Assembly: GCA_024280855.1 (NCBI GenBank) | Contig: JAJRPG010000005.1 | Span: 1-33,516 of the forward strand | Length of the DNA stretch: 33,516 nt | Direction of reading: 5' to 3' | Source: Planctomycetota bacterium | GTDB lineage: Bacteria > Planctomycetota > Phycisphaerae > UBA1845 | Shown here: positions 8,188 to 15,084 of the stretch, piece by piece | Numbering within the stretch: the stretch's first letter is position 1 | How the letters are laid out: each line of letters begins with the position of its first letter | The notes under the pieces: generated by a model | Told to the model about the DNA's origin: nothing | Databases searched by the model: none | What the model saw: only the letters and a program-made list of their open reading frames with translations | Translations under genes and position numbers: made by a program

Positions 8188-9018
8188 ATGGACGATGCGA
8201 TCAAAACGAGAGAGGAACTCTTAAAGGAACTGTGGGAGTTGAGGAAGTGGAAAGACGAGCAGCAAGCGGCACTCCCAAAGCACCGAGAAGATCTGATTCG
8301 ACTTACGCTGATTGAAACGGCTCCTATAACGATGTGGGCGTGTGACAGGGATTGCAGGATTGTATGTTGGAACCAACAAGCGGAAGTGGTCTACGGTTTT
8401 ACCGCAAAGGAAGCCATAGGACAGAATTTCGTACAGCTGTTCGTGGACGATTGCGAAAGGGATCAAGCGGAAAAAGATTGCCATGTGATTATCGATTCGG
8501 GGCGAGAATTTCGAAACTTCTTGGCTTACGATGTGACAAAGGCTGGCGAAAAACGAACCATGCTAACAAACTGCTTTCGCGTTTGGGACGAAGAATCGAA
8601 GGCATACCTACAGGCCGAATTGGGCCTAGAAATCAGCGATTTGGATACGAGTGACAAGAAACATAGGAATATTCGTGAGTTGGGCTCAGCGTTGATCGCG
8701 GAGCGTGGTAAGACTGAGGAAATCAAGCGAGCAGAAATGTCCAACCTCCTCGAGCACAACAGGTGTAAGGTCGATGGGAGGTTGAGCCAAAAGAAATGCG
8801 ATTTGGAAGAATGGGAGCGGAAAATCCAACGAATGGGTAATGTAAATGCTTCGGAGCAATCGATTGTTGTCGTGAGGGAAAAGCTTGCAGACGACCAACA
8901 ATATTTATTACGAAAGTGTCGGGATCTACGTGAGCTTATCAATACTGCGACAGGGATGGAGCAACTCGAAAGCATACGCCCCAAAATTGACGCTATCAGT
9001 ATCATCGGTGAGGAGTAG
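8188..9018 (+). CDS. PAS-domain protein with helical C-terminus
   Basis: The start is ATG 8188, 20 bases after the previous stop, with GGAAAC (8173-8178) upstream. The product has 276 aa. A short coiled coil (about 5-35, TREELLKELWELRKWKDEQ) leads into one PAS domain (about 38-150) with the signatures ITMWACDRDCRIVCWNQQAE and GFTAKEAIGQNF. The rest (150-276) is charged and helical, with no histidine-kinase, GGDEF or DNA-binding motif that I can see. It may be a sensor that acts through protein contact. Ten Cys-containing or charged patches are visible, but no heme- or flavin-specific motif. It is the fifth gene of the 4940 operon and is followed by the small membrane protein after 5 bases, which suggests these two work together in sensing or localisation. 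Confidence 0.75.
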   Translation: MDDAIKTREELLKELWELRKWKDEQQAALPKHREDLIRLTLIETAPITMWACDRDCRIVCWNQQAEVVYGFTAKEAIGQNFVQLFVDDCERDQAEKDCHVIIDSGREFRNFLAYDVTKAGEKRTMLTNCFRVWDEESKAYLQAELGLEISDLDTSDKKHRNIRELGSALIAERGKTEEIKRAEMSNLLEHNRCKVDGRLSQKKCDLEEWERKIQRMGNVNASEQSIVVVREKLADDQQYLLRKCRDLRELINTATGMEQLESIRPKIDAISIIGEE

Positions 9019-9023
9019 ACTAC

Positions 9024-9398
9024 ATGTTCAGAGCAAACCCTGCAATTTATGCGTTTCTGGGAGGCATTTTCGTGTCCATGGGGATGGGATTCGTTTCGTC
9101 CGTCGTAACCCCAAGCAAGTTCCCTGATCGCTGGGCGGTACTGTTCGGGGCCGCAGGATTAGCCGTAGTTTCGGGCTCGCTGTGGACCATATTGGGATGG
9201 CGCCTCGACGAACTTCAACGTGTTGCGATTCGCGAGGCACCGAGCTGGGTGGATGACAAGTCTGTATGGCAGAATGTTATTAAGCCTCTAAAAAGTCGAA
9301 TGATCGCGTTTGTGATTCTCGCGATGTTGACCGGAATTGGAGCATGTGGGATATTATTATTAACGTCGGAAGGAATTCCGTTGCTTAAAGAGTGTTGA
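9024..9398 (+). CDS. Small inner-membrane protein
   Basis: The start is ATG 9024, 5 bases after the PAS gene stop, with GAGGAG (9010-9015) at 8 bases. The 124 aa contain three probable membrane segments: about 8-28 (AFLGGIFVSMGMGFVSSVV), 38-58 (AVLFGAAGLAVVSGSLWTI) and 93-115 (MIAFVILAMLTGIGACGILLL). A charged loop of about 30 residues lies between the second and third. No family recognised. It is probably the last gene of the 4940 operon and could anchor or partner the PAS protein. It converges with another membrane-protein gene on the minus strand. Confidence 0.7.
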   Translation: MFRANPAIYAFLGGIFVSMGMGFVSSVVTPSKFPDRWAVLFGAAGLAVVSGSLWTILGWRLDELQRVAIREAPSWVDDKSVWQNVIKPLKSRMIAFVILAMLTGIGACGILLLTSEGIPLLKEC

Positions 9399-9430
9399 CC
9401 AAGAAGGGAAAACTATAAACGATTCGTTTC

Positions 9431-10015
9431 TTATTGCGGCTTGTATTCGTAGCGTTTAAGCCGCACCACTATCAGGATCATATAAGCAAGTACCACGGCC
9501 AAAAAACCAGCATACGCAATCTGTGCCTGCCCCACCGTATCAACCGTTTGCAAGAACATGAATGCACAGCCGATTAACAACGTCACTACAGTAACCAATA
9601 CGGCTCCGATGGTTTCAAATCCTGTTCTTCCACCAACACGGTGTCCACGGCTGGGATGCCGCGACTGAAAACATATCGCTTCATGGTCAAGTAATTCATT
9701 TACATCCCCTTCAATCTGCTCAATACGTCGCAGAACATCCTCGAAAGATCGCGCATGGTTAATAGTAGTTCTCAGGAACCAAACGAGTGCCATCGGCAAG
9801 CCTAAGAAAACAATCATCAATGCCTGTTGTGGAATTGCGGCCACACTCGCCAGCGTAGCCGTCAGTGTTGCACCCGCTATCGGCACACGTCGATCAAGAG
9901 AAGACATTCGGAATTGAACCAAACCATACATGGCCCGGTATTCCTCGAAGAGACTATCGATCTTTAACTTGCGTAGTTCCTCTTCATGAGTGGGTATGGG
10001 AACAGGTTCTTCCAT
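9431..10015 (-). CDS. Four-helix membrane protein of unknown function
   Basis: The 194-aa product has an acidic-basic cytoplasmic head of about 45 residues (HEEELRKLKIDSLFEEYRAMYGLVQFR). Two membrane segments follow (about 46-62 and 66-84), then a charged amphipathic stretch (RSFEDVLRRIEQIEGDVNELLDHE), then two more segments (about 133-156 and 163-185) and a basic tail. Paired hydrophobic segments separated by a helical charged domain recall small effector or scaffold membrane proteins, but I cannot name the family. The gene stands alone: convergent with the 4940 operon (33-base gap) and separated from the XRE gene by 65 bases on the same strand, so the two could share a transcript. Confidence 0.7.
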   Translation of the reverse strand: MEEPVPIPTHEEELRKLKIDSLFEEYRAMYGLVQFRMSSLDRRVPIAGATLTATLASVAAIPQQALMIVFLGLPMALVWFLRTTINHARSFEDVLRRIEQIEGDVNELLDHEAICFQSRHPSRGHRVGGRTGFETIGAVLVTVVTLLIGCAFMFLQTVDTVGQAQIAYAGFLAVVLAYMILIVVRLKRYEYKPQ

Positions 10016-10080
10016 CGACCGCCAGTATGTATGAGATGCAATAGCAATTTGATATCACGATGAACCAAGCCGGGCAATCA

Positions 10081-10326
10081 TTATTTACCCAACCGGCGGT
10101 CAAGTTCGCGCACAAATCCAACGAATGAAATGCCCAGGCACTTGCACCATCGGCGAAGCTCGACCACATCAAGCCGCCTCTCCCCCCTTTCGACCTTACT
10201 GACCGCAGATTGCGTCATCCCAAGCCGATCTGCAATGATTATCTGGGTAATGTCAGCCCCCTGCCTCCGCTCTTTCAGGAGCTTCAGCATGGCTTCATAT
10301 TCTAAACTAAACACCGACTCAGTCAT
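10081..10326 (-). CDS. XRE-family helix-turn-helix regulator
   Basis: This 81-aa protein is nearly all HTH_3/XRE domain: ADRLGMTQSAVSKVERGERRLDVVELRRWCKCLGIS holds the two helices and the typical Q-S-A-V-S-K-V-E-R-G recognition turn. A GAGAGGG ribosome site lies just upstream of ATG 10326. It is divergent from the cupin gene. The space between them contains an inverted repeat (10372-10392) that is a reasonable operator, so it probably represses or activates the cupin gene and itself. XRE plus cupin is a common regulatory pairing, sometimes in one polypeptide; here they are separate. Confidence 0.88.
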   Translation of the reverse strand: MTESVFSLEYEAMLKLLKERRQGADITQIIIADRLGMTQSAVSKVERGERRLDVVELRRWCKCLGISFVGFVRELDRRLGK

Positions 10327-10371
10327 CGCCCTCTCATTTCAAGAAAAAGCGCAGCATGTAGTTGATTTTGG

Positions 10372-10392
10372 AATAGTCCAAGATAGACTATT
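10372..10392. promoter_or_regulatory. Inverted repeat between the XRE and cupin genes (candidate operator)
   Basis: AATAGTC (10372-10378) and GACTATT (10386-10392) form perfect 7-bp inverted arms, 7 bases apart. A weak promoter for the cupin gene (TTGATT at 10362 and TAGACT at 10384) would overlap it. The centre-to-centre distance suits an HTH dimer. Binding by the XRE protein is inferred. Confidence 0.5.
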
Positions 10393-10423
10393 ATGGATAC
10401 CTATTATTCGAGGAGAAAATGCG

Positions 10424-11131
10424 ATGAATCAAACTGGCATGGTAATGGAAATCGAACCCATATCTCTTAACTGTAATGTACACACACCTATTGAAGGCCT
10501 ACAGGCTTTGAAGGCTATTATTCAGCAGGCGGAGTCTTACACTGCGACGCTGCAGGCCAATGACAAGCACTCACCTAAAGCGATCTTAGGTCGTGTCCGT
10601 GGAACCGGCCCGGGCGTTTCATTTGGCTCGCTCGTGGATGCCATTCGCTCAGCATTCCCAGTTGAGATGGAATCGCCCTTTGAAGGAAGTAGCAACGTCG
10701 CAGGTGGTGTGCTACTACCCGCCGAGGCTGGCATACATGACCGCAATGACGGATTGTTATTCCTTCGGTTCGGAGCGAATACCACCGATTTGCCCATGCA
10801 CACACATGAACATTCCGACCGGTTCATCTACGTCCTGGAAGGTCGTGGCTTTTTTCATGTTACCCATGAGAATGTCTCTGAATTCGACGGCCACAAAGTC
10901 CGCCATGTTCCAGTACGCAGCCGGGACGTACTTTTGTTCAAACGTGGCACTGTACATACATTTAGTACCGGCGCGGAGCCAATGCTGCTCCTATCCTATC
11001 ATTCGCCGTTGATTTCGCTGACCGACCCCCGGCAATATAAGCTTCCAAACCGGGCAATCTTGCCGCCAGAAATAATTGATACGTCTCGCTCGAGGATCAC
11101 TTGTGATCCGGCTTGGTCGTGTTTGATATAA
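10424..11131 (+). CDS. Cupin-domain protein
   Basis: The start is ATG 10424, with GAGGAG starting at 10410 upstream; the frame is open back to 10130 but overlaps the regulator there. The product has 235 aa. Residues 1-100 show no domain I recognise. A single cupin barrel follows at about 110-195, with motif 1 LPMHTHEHSDRFIYVLEGRG (His126, His128, His130, Glu139) and a second motif ending RGTVHTF (His178), together a plausible metal site. Cupins of this type act as isomerases, dioxygenases or small-ligand sensors; nothing fixes the reaction. It is divergent from the XRE gene and is likely controlled by it. Confidence 0.82.
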   Translation: MNQTGMVMEIEPISLNCNVHTPIEGLQALKAIIQQAESYTATLQANDKHSPKAILGRVRGTGPGVSFGSLVDAIRSAFPVEMESPFEGSSNVAGGVLLPAEAGIHDRNDGLLFLRFGANTTDLPMHTHEHSDRFIYVLEGRGFFHVTHENVSEFDGHKVRHVPVRSRDVLLFKRGTVHTFSTGAEPMLLLSYHSPLISLTDPRQYKLPNRAILPPEIIDTSRSRITCDPAWSCLI

Positions 11132-11168
11132 CTCTCTGGCGAAATTTTACTATTTTTTTGTTTTTTTG

Positions 11169-11208
11169 CGGAATAATAACTTGACAGGTGTCGGAATAAT
11201 ATTATTGT
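11169..11208 (+). promoter_or_regulatory. Promoter with two direct repeats before the 70-aa gene
   Basis: TTGACA (11181-11186) is a consensus -35 box, with TATTGT (11203-11208) as the -10 at 16-bp spacing. The 10-mer CGGAATAATA occurs exactly twice, at 11169-11178 and 11192-11201, on both sides of the -35 box and 23 bp apart. Two sites on about the same helix face around a strong -35 box look like a regulator's operator. Confidence 0.5.
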
Positions 11209-11362
11209 CTTCAGTCCGATATTGTTACAGACAGTCGGGCATCCAGTTAGAGGGTGCGATGGACGGAGTATTATATCGAGCCTTTTTCTTAAGCAGGCTT
11301 GTTTATTTGCCTATATATGCTAAAGTGCCTATGGTCAACTACTAAAGTAGGGTTATTTTACA

Positions 11363-11575
11363 ATGGGTGATTTTTCTCTTGAAGACATAGCGCACTCGAT
11401 AGCGGCCGAGTTCAATGGGCAAAAAACCCCGCTGTTGAAGAAAATCATAGGTGACTCACCCTCATCTCTTGATCAAGAGCAGGATTTGGGGAACAAACCA
11501 GATTCTGATAACATCGAAGAAATATTGAAAACCAACTTCTCTCATGCTCGATTGAACGATCCGTTGATTGGGTAA
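11363..11575 (+). CDS. Small acidic protein of 70 aa, unknown function
   Basis: The ATG at 11363 has only a weak upstream TAGGG, but the strong promoter about 155 bases before it supports expression. The product starts MGDFSLEDIAHSIAAEF, contains KTPLLKKIIG and then an acidic, serine-rich stretch. It has no signal peptide, Cys or membrane segment. It is convergent with the cysteine-peptidase-like gene, with 17 bases between the stops. It could be a substrate, inhibitor or antitoxin of that protein, but this is only suggested by position. Confidence 0.5.
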   Translation: MGDFSLEDIAHSIAAEFNGQKTPLLKKIIGDSPSSLDQEQDLGNKPDSDNIEEILKTNFSHARLNDPLIG

Positions 11576-11592
11576 ACTCAACATTTAGAAAA

Positions 11593-13230
11593 TCAAAGAA
11601 TAGAAGTTGGATTTTTGGGGCTGCGAACCAGTTGTTCGTACTTTCCTAGGATCACATCATTGGGTTTAGTTGCGGTTAGATACAAAGCATTGGATATACG
11701 AATACTGAGTACTGGCTCTGTTCGCTTTCCATCGATGTGTTCACGGGTGTGTTCGAATAACGGCGATGTAGCGTCAATGAGGATTTCACCCAATAAATCG
11801 AACTCTCCTTTTAATCCATCGCACGGAACGCAAATGTCACAAACGTAAATATATCGAGGTAGTCGCATGGTTCTATAGGCCTTAATATGCTCCGGATCGA
11901 GACCCCGGCGACCTATTTTTGCCTCATGAATCAATGCCCTAAATCGTCGGCGTTGTTGTAGATAGATTCGATGTCTCAGTACCCCGTCATCTTCTTTTAT
12001 TTTCATACCTTGCATACACTCATCGATCTCAGGTTGATATTTGAGCAAGATTTGTTTAAACATCTCAACGGCTTTGGCATATTTAACATGAATACCTTCG
12101 GCAATCGCTGGGAGCACCATGATGCTATCAGCGTGTTCCAAACAATGTACTGATCGCGCCTCAGCAATGTCGGCGTGTGGGATATGGTTAGCTTTTCGGA
12201 ATTCTGGATCATCATCCCAGACCTCGAGAGGGAAATAAGGCCCTCGCTGATCATCTTGAACGTACAATTTCGAAACAAAGTCGGAATTAAGAAGAAAGGT
12301 GTCCTTTTGGCCCTCTCTCCATGCGGGTCTTATTTTCTTACCAAGGTCGTGCCCGACCACCATGACAACATGACCAATGTTCTTATCCTTAAACCAATAT
12401 CCTAGTAATACTGGGATATTGGATTGAACGTAACCATATATTTCCGCTAACAAGGAATAGTGTATTGCCTCTCGATCCGGACGATGCTGATGTTCTAGCC
12501 TATGTACATGTTGCAAGTGCAAATCGCATCCCATATGTCGCAACATACGAGCCATCTGCTGCGTTGTAAGACCGACGGCTGCAGTTCCAAGTTCAAAGTT
12601 GTTTGATGCGATTTCGGTGATTTGTTTTGGGAAATAGCGTGGCGTTCCGTAATGCCTGTGAAGATAGAATGCCGTAGCCCATATAGCCGCGCCAGCGCAT
12701 GCGTGGCTCGACAAATCCTGCTGCATAAAAGGACTGCCATCTACATCCAAGCGTATTCCCGTAAGATATGTAGAAAATTTTTGCTTAACATGAATAAATT
12801 GGTTTGCAGATGAAGATGGCGCAATTAGCGTCTTCCCAATGTATTCGCTACCGGTTGGACGGAACACTACAGATCCCAAATATGCTGGACGCGTTTTCTC
12901 GTTCGCTATTTTTTCTAGCCAGTTCGACTCAACTACCTCACCTGGTTCTCCTCCAAAAAAAAGTACTCTAGCGCAACCTCTGCTGTAATCTTTGAATGCT
13001 TTTACATAGTCACGAGCGTAGTCATGAAAAGCGTCCTCGTCCCGGTAGGGATAATCTACGATAGCAAATACAGCATTTCTCATGAGGATTTTTTTTATTT
13101 GATCCCAAGCCTTGTTTTTTATATTTGGAAGCTGAGTGCCTACACAAATGGATATTTCACTGAGCAAATCTAACCAGCCGCTTTCAACGCTCAAATCCAC
13201 ATATTGTAGTTTTAGATAGTTTTCAGACAT
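11593..13230 (-). CDS. Papain/C39-like cysteine peptidase-type protein
   Basis: ATG 13230 has GGAG four bases upstream on its strand, better than the open-frame start at 13251. The product is 545 aa. A likely catalytic core lies at about 165-320: Gln170/171 and Cys178 (SSHACAGAAIWATAF) at the head of a helix, His287 (NIGHVVMVVGHDL) in a strand, and Asn315/Asp317 (LLNSDF). This order and spacing is that of papain-fold enzymes, closest to C39-like peptidases. The N-terminal 160 residues and the C-terminal 200 residues (with a Cys pair in VCDICVPCDG) belong to no family I know. There is no signal peptide, so it should act in the cytoplasm. It could be a toxin or an effector protease of a defence system, or a non-peptidase transferase with the same fold. 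Confidence 0.6.
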   Translation of the reverse strand: MSENYLKLQYVDLSVESGWLDLLSEISICVGTQLPNIKNKAWDQIKKILMRNAVFAIVDYPYRDEDAFHDYARDYVKAFKDYSRGCARVLFFGGEPGEVVESNWLEKIANEKTRPAYLGSVVFRPTGSEYIGKTLIAPSSSANQFIHVKQKFSTYLTGIRLDVDGSPFMQQDLSSHACAGAAIWATAFYLHRHYGTPRYFPKQITEIASNNFELGTAAVGLTTQQMARMLRHMGCDLHLQHVHRLEHQHRPDREAIHYSLLAEIYGYVQSNIPVLLGYWFKDKNIGHVVMVVGHDLGKKIRPAWREGQKDTFLLNSDFVSKLYVQDDQRGPYFPLEVWDDDPEFRKANHIPHADIAEARSVHCLEHADSIMVLPAIAEGIHVKYAKAVEMFKQILLKYQPEIDECMQGMKIKEDDGVLRHRIYLQQRRRFRALIHEAKIGRRGLDPEHIKAYRTMRLPRYIYVCDICVPCDGLKGEFDLLGEILIDATSPLFEHTREHIDGKRTEPVLSIRISNALYLTATKPNDVILGKYEQLVRSPKNPTSIL

Positions 13231-13346
13231 ATTGCTCCATGCGCTTAACAACCACTGCCTAGCTTCAATTTCACTTCTGATTTCATACCTGAATTAGCGA
13301 TAGTAATACATGCTATACCGAGGCCATGGTAAGTAAATATACTATG

Positions 13347-13366
13347 CTTCGCAACATGTTGCTAAG
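13347..13366. promoter_or_regulatory. 20-bp near-perfect palindrome upstream of the cysteine-peptidase gene
   Basis: The centre GCAACATGTTGC (13351-13362) is a perfect 12-bp palindrome. Flanking CTT and AAG extend it to 20 bp with one mismatched pair. It lies about 117-136 bases before the minus-strand start at 13230, in an otherwise gene-free stretch, and is a candidate operator. The rest of 13252-13600 shows no gene I can support. Confidence 0.4.
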
Positions 13367-13612
13367 TCATGACAAGCCTTCTTCAATCATAATTCTTAGC
13401 TATGTGCAACGAACTTCATTATTCAAAGTGCATGATATTCAACCCGGTAGCCTTGAGATTGCACAAACTGCTATTTGGAAACTTTCACCGAACCACCATC
13501 CATGACCAAGTTCTGCCTCCACATTTAAATGATTCAGGGCTAATTGCGGCCGTTTTCCCCCGCCCTCCTCCTTTCGTGTTTGTCGACTCTTGATGCCATG
13601 CTGACGTTCGCA

Positions 13613-13723
13613 GCCCCGTTTTCAAGGGGCCGTGTGGTCACCCTGCGTAAGTGCGCCGGATGCCTGCCCGCACCCAGCCCCCATGACAACAGGCCAATCG
13701 CAAACGCCGTTTCGCTGGGCATC
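13613..13723 (+). ncRNA. Structured 5' leader of the 86-aa gene
   Basis: Several complementary pairs occur in order: GCCCC/GGGGC (13613-13617 with 13626-13630), GTGCG/CGCAC (13651-13655 with 13669-13673), CCCAGC/GCTGGG (13673-13678 with 13714-13719) and GATGCC/GGCATC (13659-13664 with 13718-13723). Some pairs exclude each other. No open frame runs through with a ribosome site, and the leader ends at the AAGGAG site of the next gene. It contains GGTCA, as do the leaders before 21299, 27806 and 28819. Function unknown. Confidence 0.4.
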
Positions 13724-13750
13724 GTCAACAAAAACGAAAGGAGAAAGACG

Positions 13751-14011
13751 ATGACTACGAACCAAAACAAACCAGCCCTGACAATCCGTGATGGAGCAAT
13801 CAAGGCCACTATATGGAAAAACACCAGTGAGAAAGGTACCTTCTGCAGCGTGCAATTCTCACGAACCTACCGGGACGAAGCTGGAAACTTCCACAACACC
13901 GATAGCTTCAGCGGCACTGATTTGCTCAAGCTGGCTTTCGTAGCCCAAAAGGCTTACGAGAACGCCGCAGCAATTCGCGAGCAGGCTGAAATCACCGGAG
14001 AGGGGGCGTAA
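13751..14011 (+). CDS. Conserved small plasmid/ICE protein of 86 aa
   Basis: The start is ATG 13751, with AAGGAG (13738-13743) at 7 bases. The sequence TIRDGAIKATIWKN, FCSVQFSRTYRDEAGN and DSFSGTDLLKLAFVAQKAY follows a pattern that I know from many small proteins of integrative elements and conjugative plasmids in proteobacteria. The fold is probably a compact beta-sheet with a C-terminal helix, and single-strand nucleic-acid binding has been suspected for such proteins, but I cannot confirm a function. It precedes the mobilization genes and has its own structured leader and terminator, so it is likely an independent transcription unit. Confidence 0.8.
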   Translation: MTTNQNKPALTIRDGAIKATIWKNTSEKGTFCSVQFSRTYRDEAGNFHNTDSFSGTDLLKLAFVAQKAYENAAAIREQAEITGEGA

Positions 14012-14020
14012 GCCCTCTCT
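13999..14020 (+). terminator. Hairpin terminator overlapping the stop codon of the 86-aa gene
   Basis: AGAGGGGGC and GCCCTCTCT form a 9-bp stem with one G-T pair, closed by a GTAA tetraloop that includes part of the TAA stop. It is followed by TCTTCCC, a weak pyrimidine run. Termination efficiency is uncertain. Confidence 0.5.
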
Positions 14021-14034
14021 TCTTCCCTAACCGG

Positions 14035-14078
14035 AATTGGCTCCTGGACACGAGTAATCGTGTTCAGGATTTCCAATT
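14035..14078. other. Long hairpin with GTAA loop
   Basis: TCCTGGACACGA (14042-14053) pairs with TCGTGTTCAGGA (14058-14069) with one G-T pair around a GTAA loop, and the stem is extended by AATTGG (14035-14040) with CCAATT (14073-14078). No T-run follows, so it may be a second terminator, an RNA-stabilising stem or part of the transfer origin. From 14079 to about 14500 I see nothing firm. Confidence 0.5.
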
Positions 14079-14550
14079 GGACTGCATAAATGTACGGAGT
14101 CTGTACATTCGTCTTAATTGAGAACTAGAGCAAAATACGCCATAGCCAGATGCTCGAAATGCACCCTGGAGATCGTACCAAATTCTGTCATATATGAAGA
14201 CTGTCCGCAGTATAGACATAACCACCCATGTACAATCCGGTCTTAATCAATGGCCAATCTTTGGAACATACATCTCAAATGTGAGCATCAACAACATCGG
14301 CAGCATAAAGATCAGGGATCGTTCTGGTCACATGAAACAAGCGTTAAAACTGGACAGCAAACGGGTCAGACATGGGTCACCTGGGAGCATTGAAGCGGCG
14401 GCGAATGCAGAGGGATGCGTCACCATCAAGGAAGTAATTGCAACTATAGGTTCTATAGAGTATCGTGCGGCGGTTTAGGATAGCCAGATATGTTTTTCGT
14501 ACCGAAAAACTCGCCTATAAAACCGCCTGACGGCAATTTTACGAGGCGAT

Positions 14551-14671
14551 CTGGTCAACGGTTTCGCCCGTTGAATGGCGACCAGGGATTCAGCCCCTGG
14601 TGGCGATTGAGTTCCACCATGACCCGCTCGTGCGAGTGGGTGTACCTCAGGCCCCAGCCGTTTCCGGGGCC
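14551..14671. other. Candidate origin of transfer (oriT) upstream of mobC
   Basis: Four inverted repeats are packed into 121 bases directly upstream of the relaxosome genes. CTGGTC/GACCAG (14551-14556 with 14580-14585) encloses CAACGG/CCGTTG (14556-14561 with 14568-14573). ACCAGGG/CCCTGGT (14581-14587 with 14595-14601), ACCCGCTC/GAGTGGGT (14622-14629 with 14634-14641) and GGCCCC/GGGGCC (14650-14655 with 14666-14671) follow. Position and structure fit an oriT. I could not identify a nic site with confidence. Confidence 0.5.
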
Positions 14672-14712
14672 GCCTTACATTGCCAATGAGAGCAGACACT
14701 GGAGTAATATCT

Positions 14713-15084
14713 ATGGCCACAACAGCAGCCAAATCATCACGCGGAGGGCGGCCCAGAAAACAGGAATACGAACGTCGCATCGCCTCCACACGCACCGACC
14801 TCACCCTCACGGAAAAGCAGTACCTGCGCAATCAGGCCCGCGAAGCCGGAATGAGTGAGGCTGCTTATGTGCACCGTCGGGTACTTGGCCTGCCCATTAC
14901 CGTGCCCAAACCCAAGACTGACGTGCGGCTACTCTATGAATTAAACGCCATCGGAGTGAATCTCAATCAACTGGCTCGTAATGTGAATAGCGGTCGAGAC
15001 GGTGTGCATGCGATGGATTGGGACATTGTGCGAGATAAACTAAGCCGCGTTCTCAGAAAGGTCGGAGCCGCGTTCGATGATTAA
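14713..15084 (+). CDS. mobC: MobC-like relaxosome accessory protein
   Basis: ATG 14713 has TGGAG (14701-14705) at 7 bases; upstream in-frame TTG/ATG codons (14680, 14686) lack such a site. The product has 123 aa. A basic head (SSRGGRPRKQEYERR) is followed by a ribbon-helix-helix-like segment RTDLTLTEKQYLRNQAREAGMSEAAYVHRRVLG. The conserved C-terminal helix LLYELNAIGVNLNQLARNVNSG is the hallmark of MobC/TraJ-type mobilization proteins. It should bind oriT and help the relaxase to open the strand. It overlaps the relaxase gene by 8 bases, which indicates coupled translation. Confidence 0.88.
   Translation: MATTAAKSSRGGRPRKQEYERRIASTRTDLTLTEKQYLRNQAREAGMSEAAYVHRRVLGLPITVPKPKTDVRLLYELNAIGVNLNQLARNVNSGRDGVHAMDWDIVRDKLSRVLRKVGAAFDD

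Noticed and set aside
11593-13230. Reading the 545-aa protein as a confirmed toxin
   Set aside because: Fold-type residues are visible, but no toxin family, secretion signal or proven partner. Kept as a peptidase-type protein of unknown role.
14194-14478. 94-codon plus-strand frame before the candidate oriT
   Set aside because: No ribosome site at the ATG and no protein character I can defend. Too weak to list as a gene.
14470-14490. Possible nic site (minus strand TATCCTA, similar to the IncP-type ATCCTG motif)
   Set aside because: Only a partial match of seven bases and it lies outside the hairpin cluster; not enough to call.
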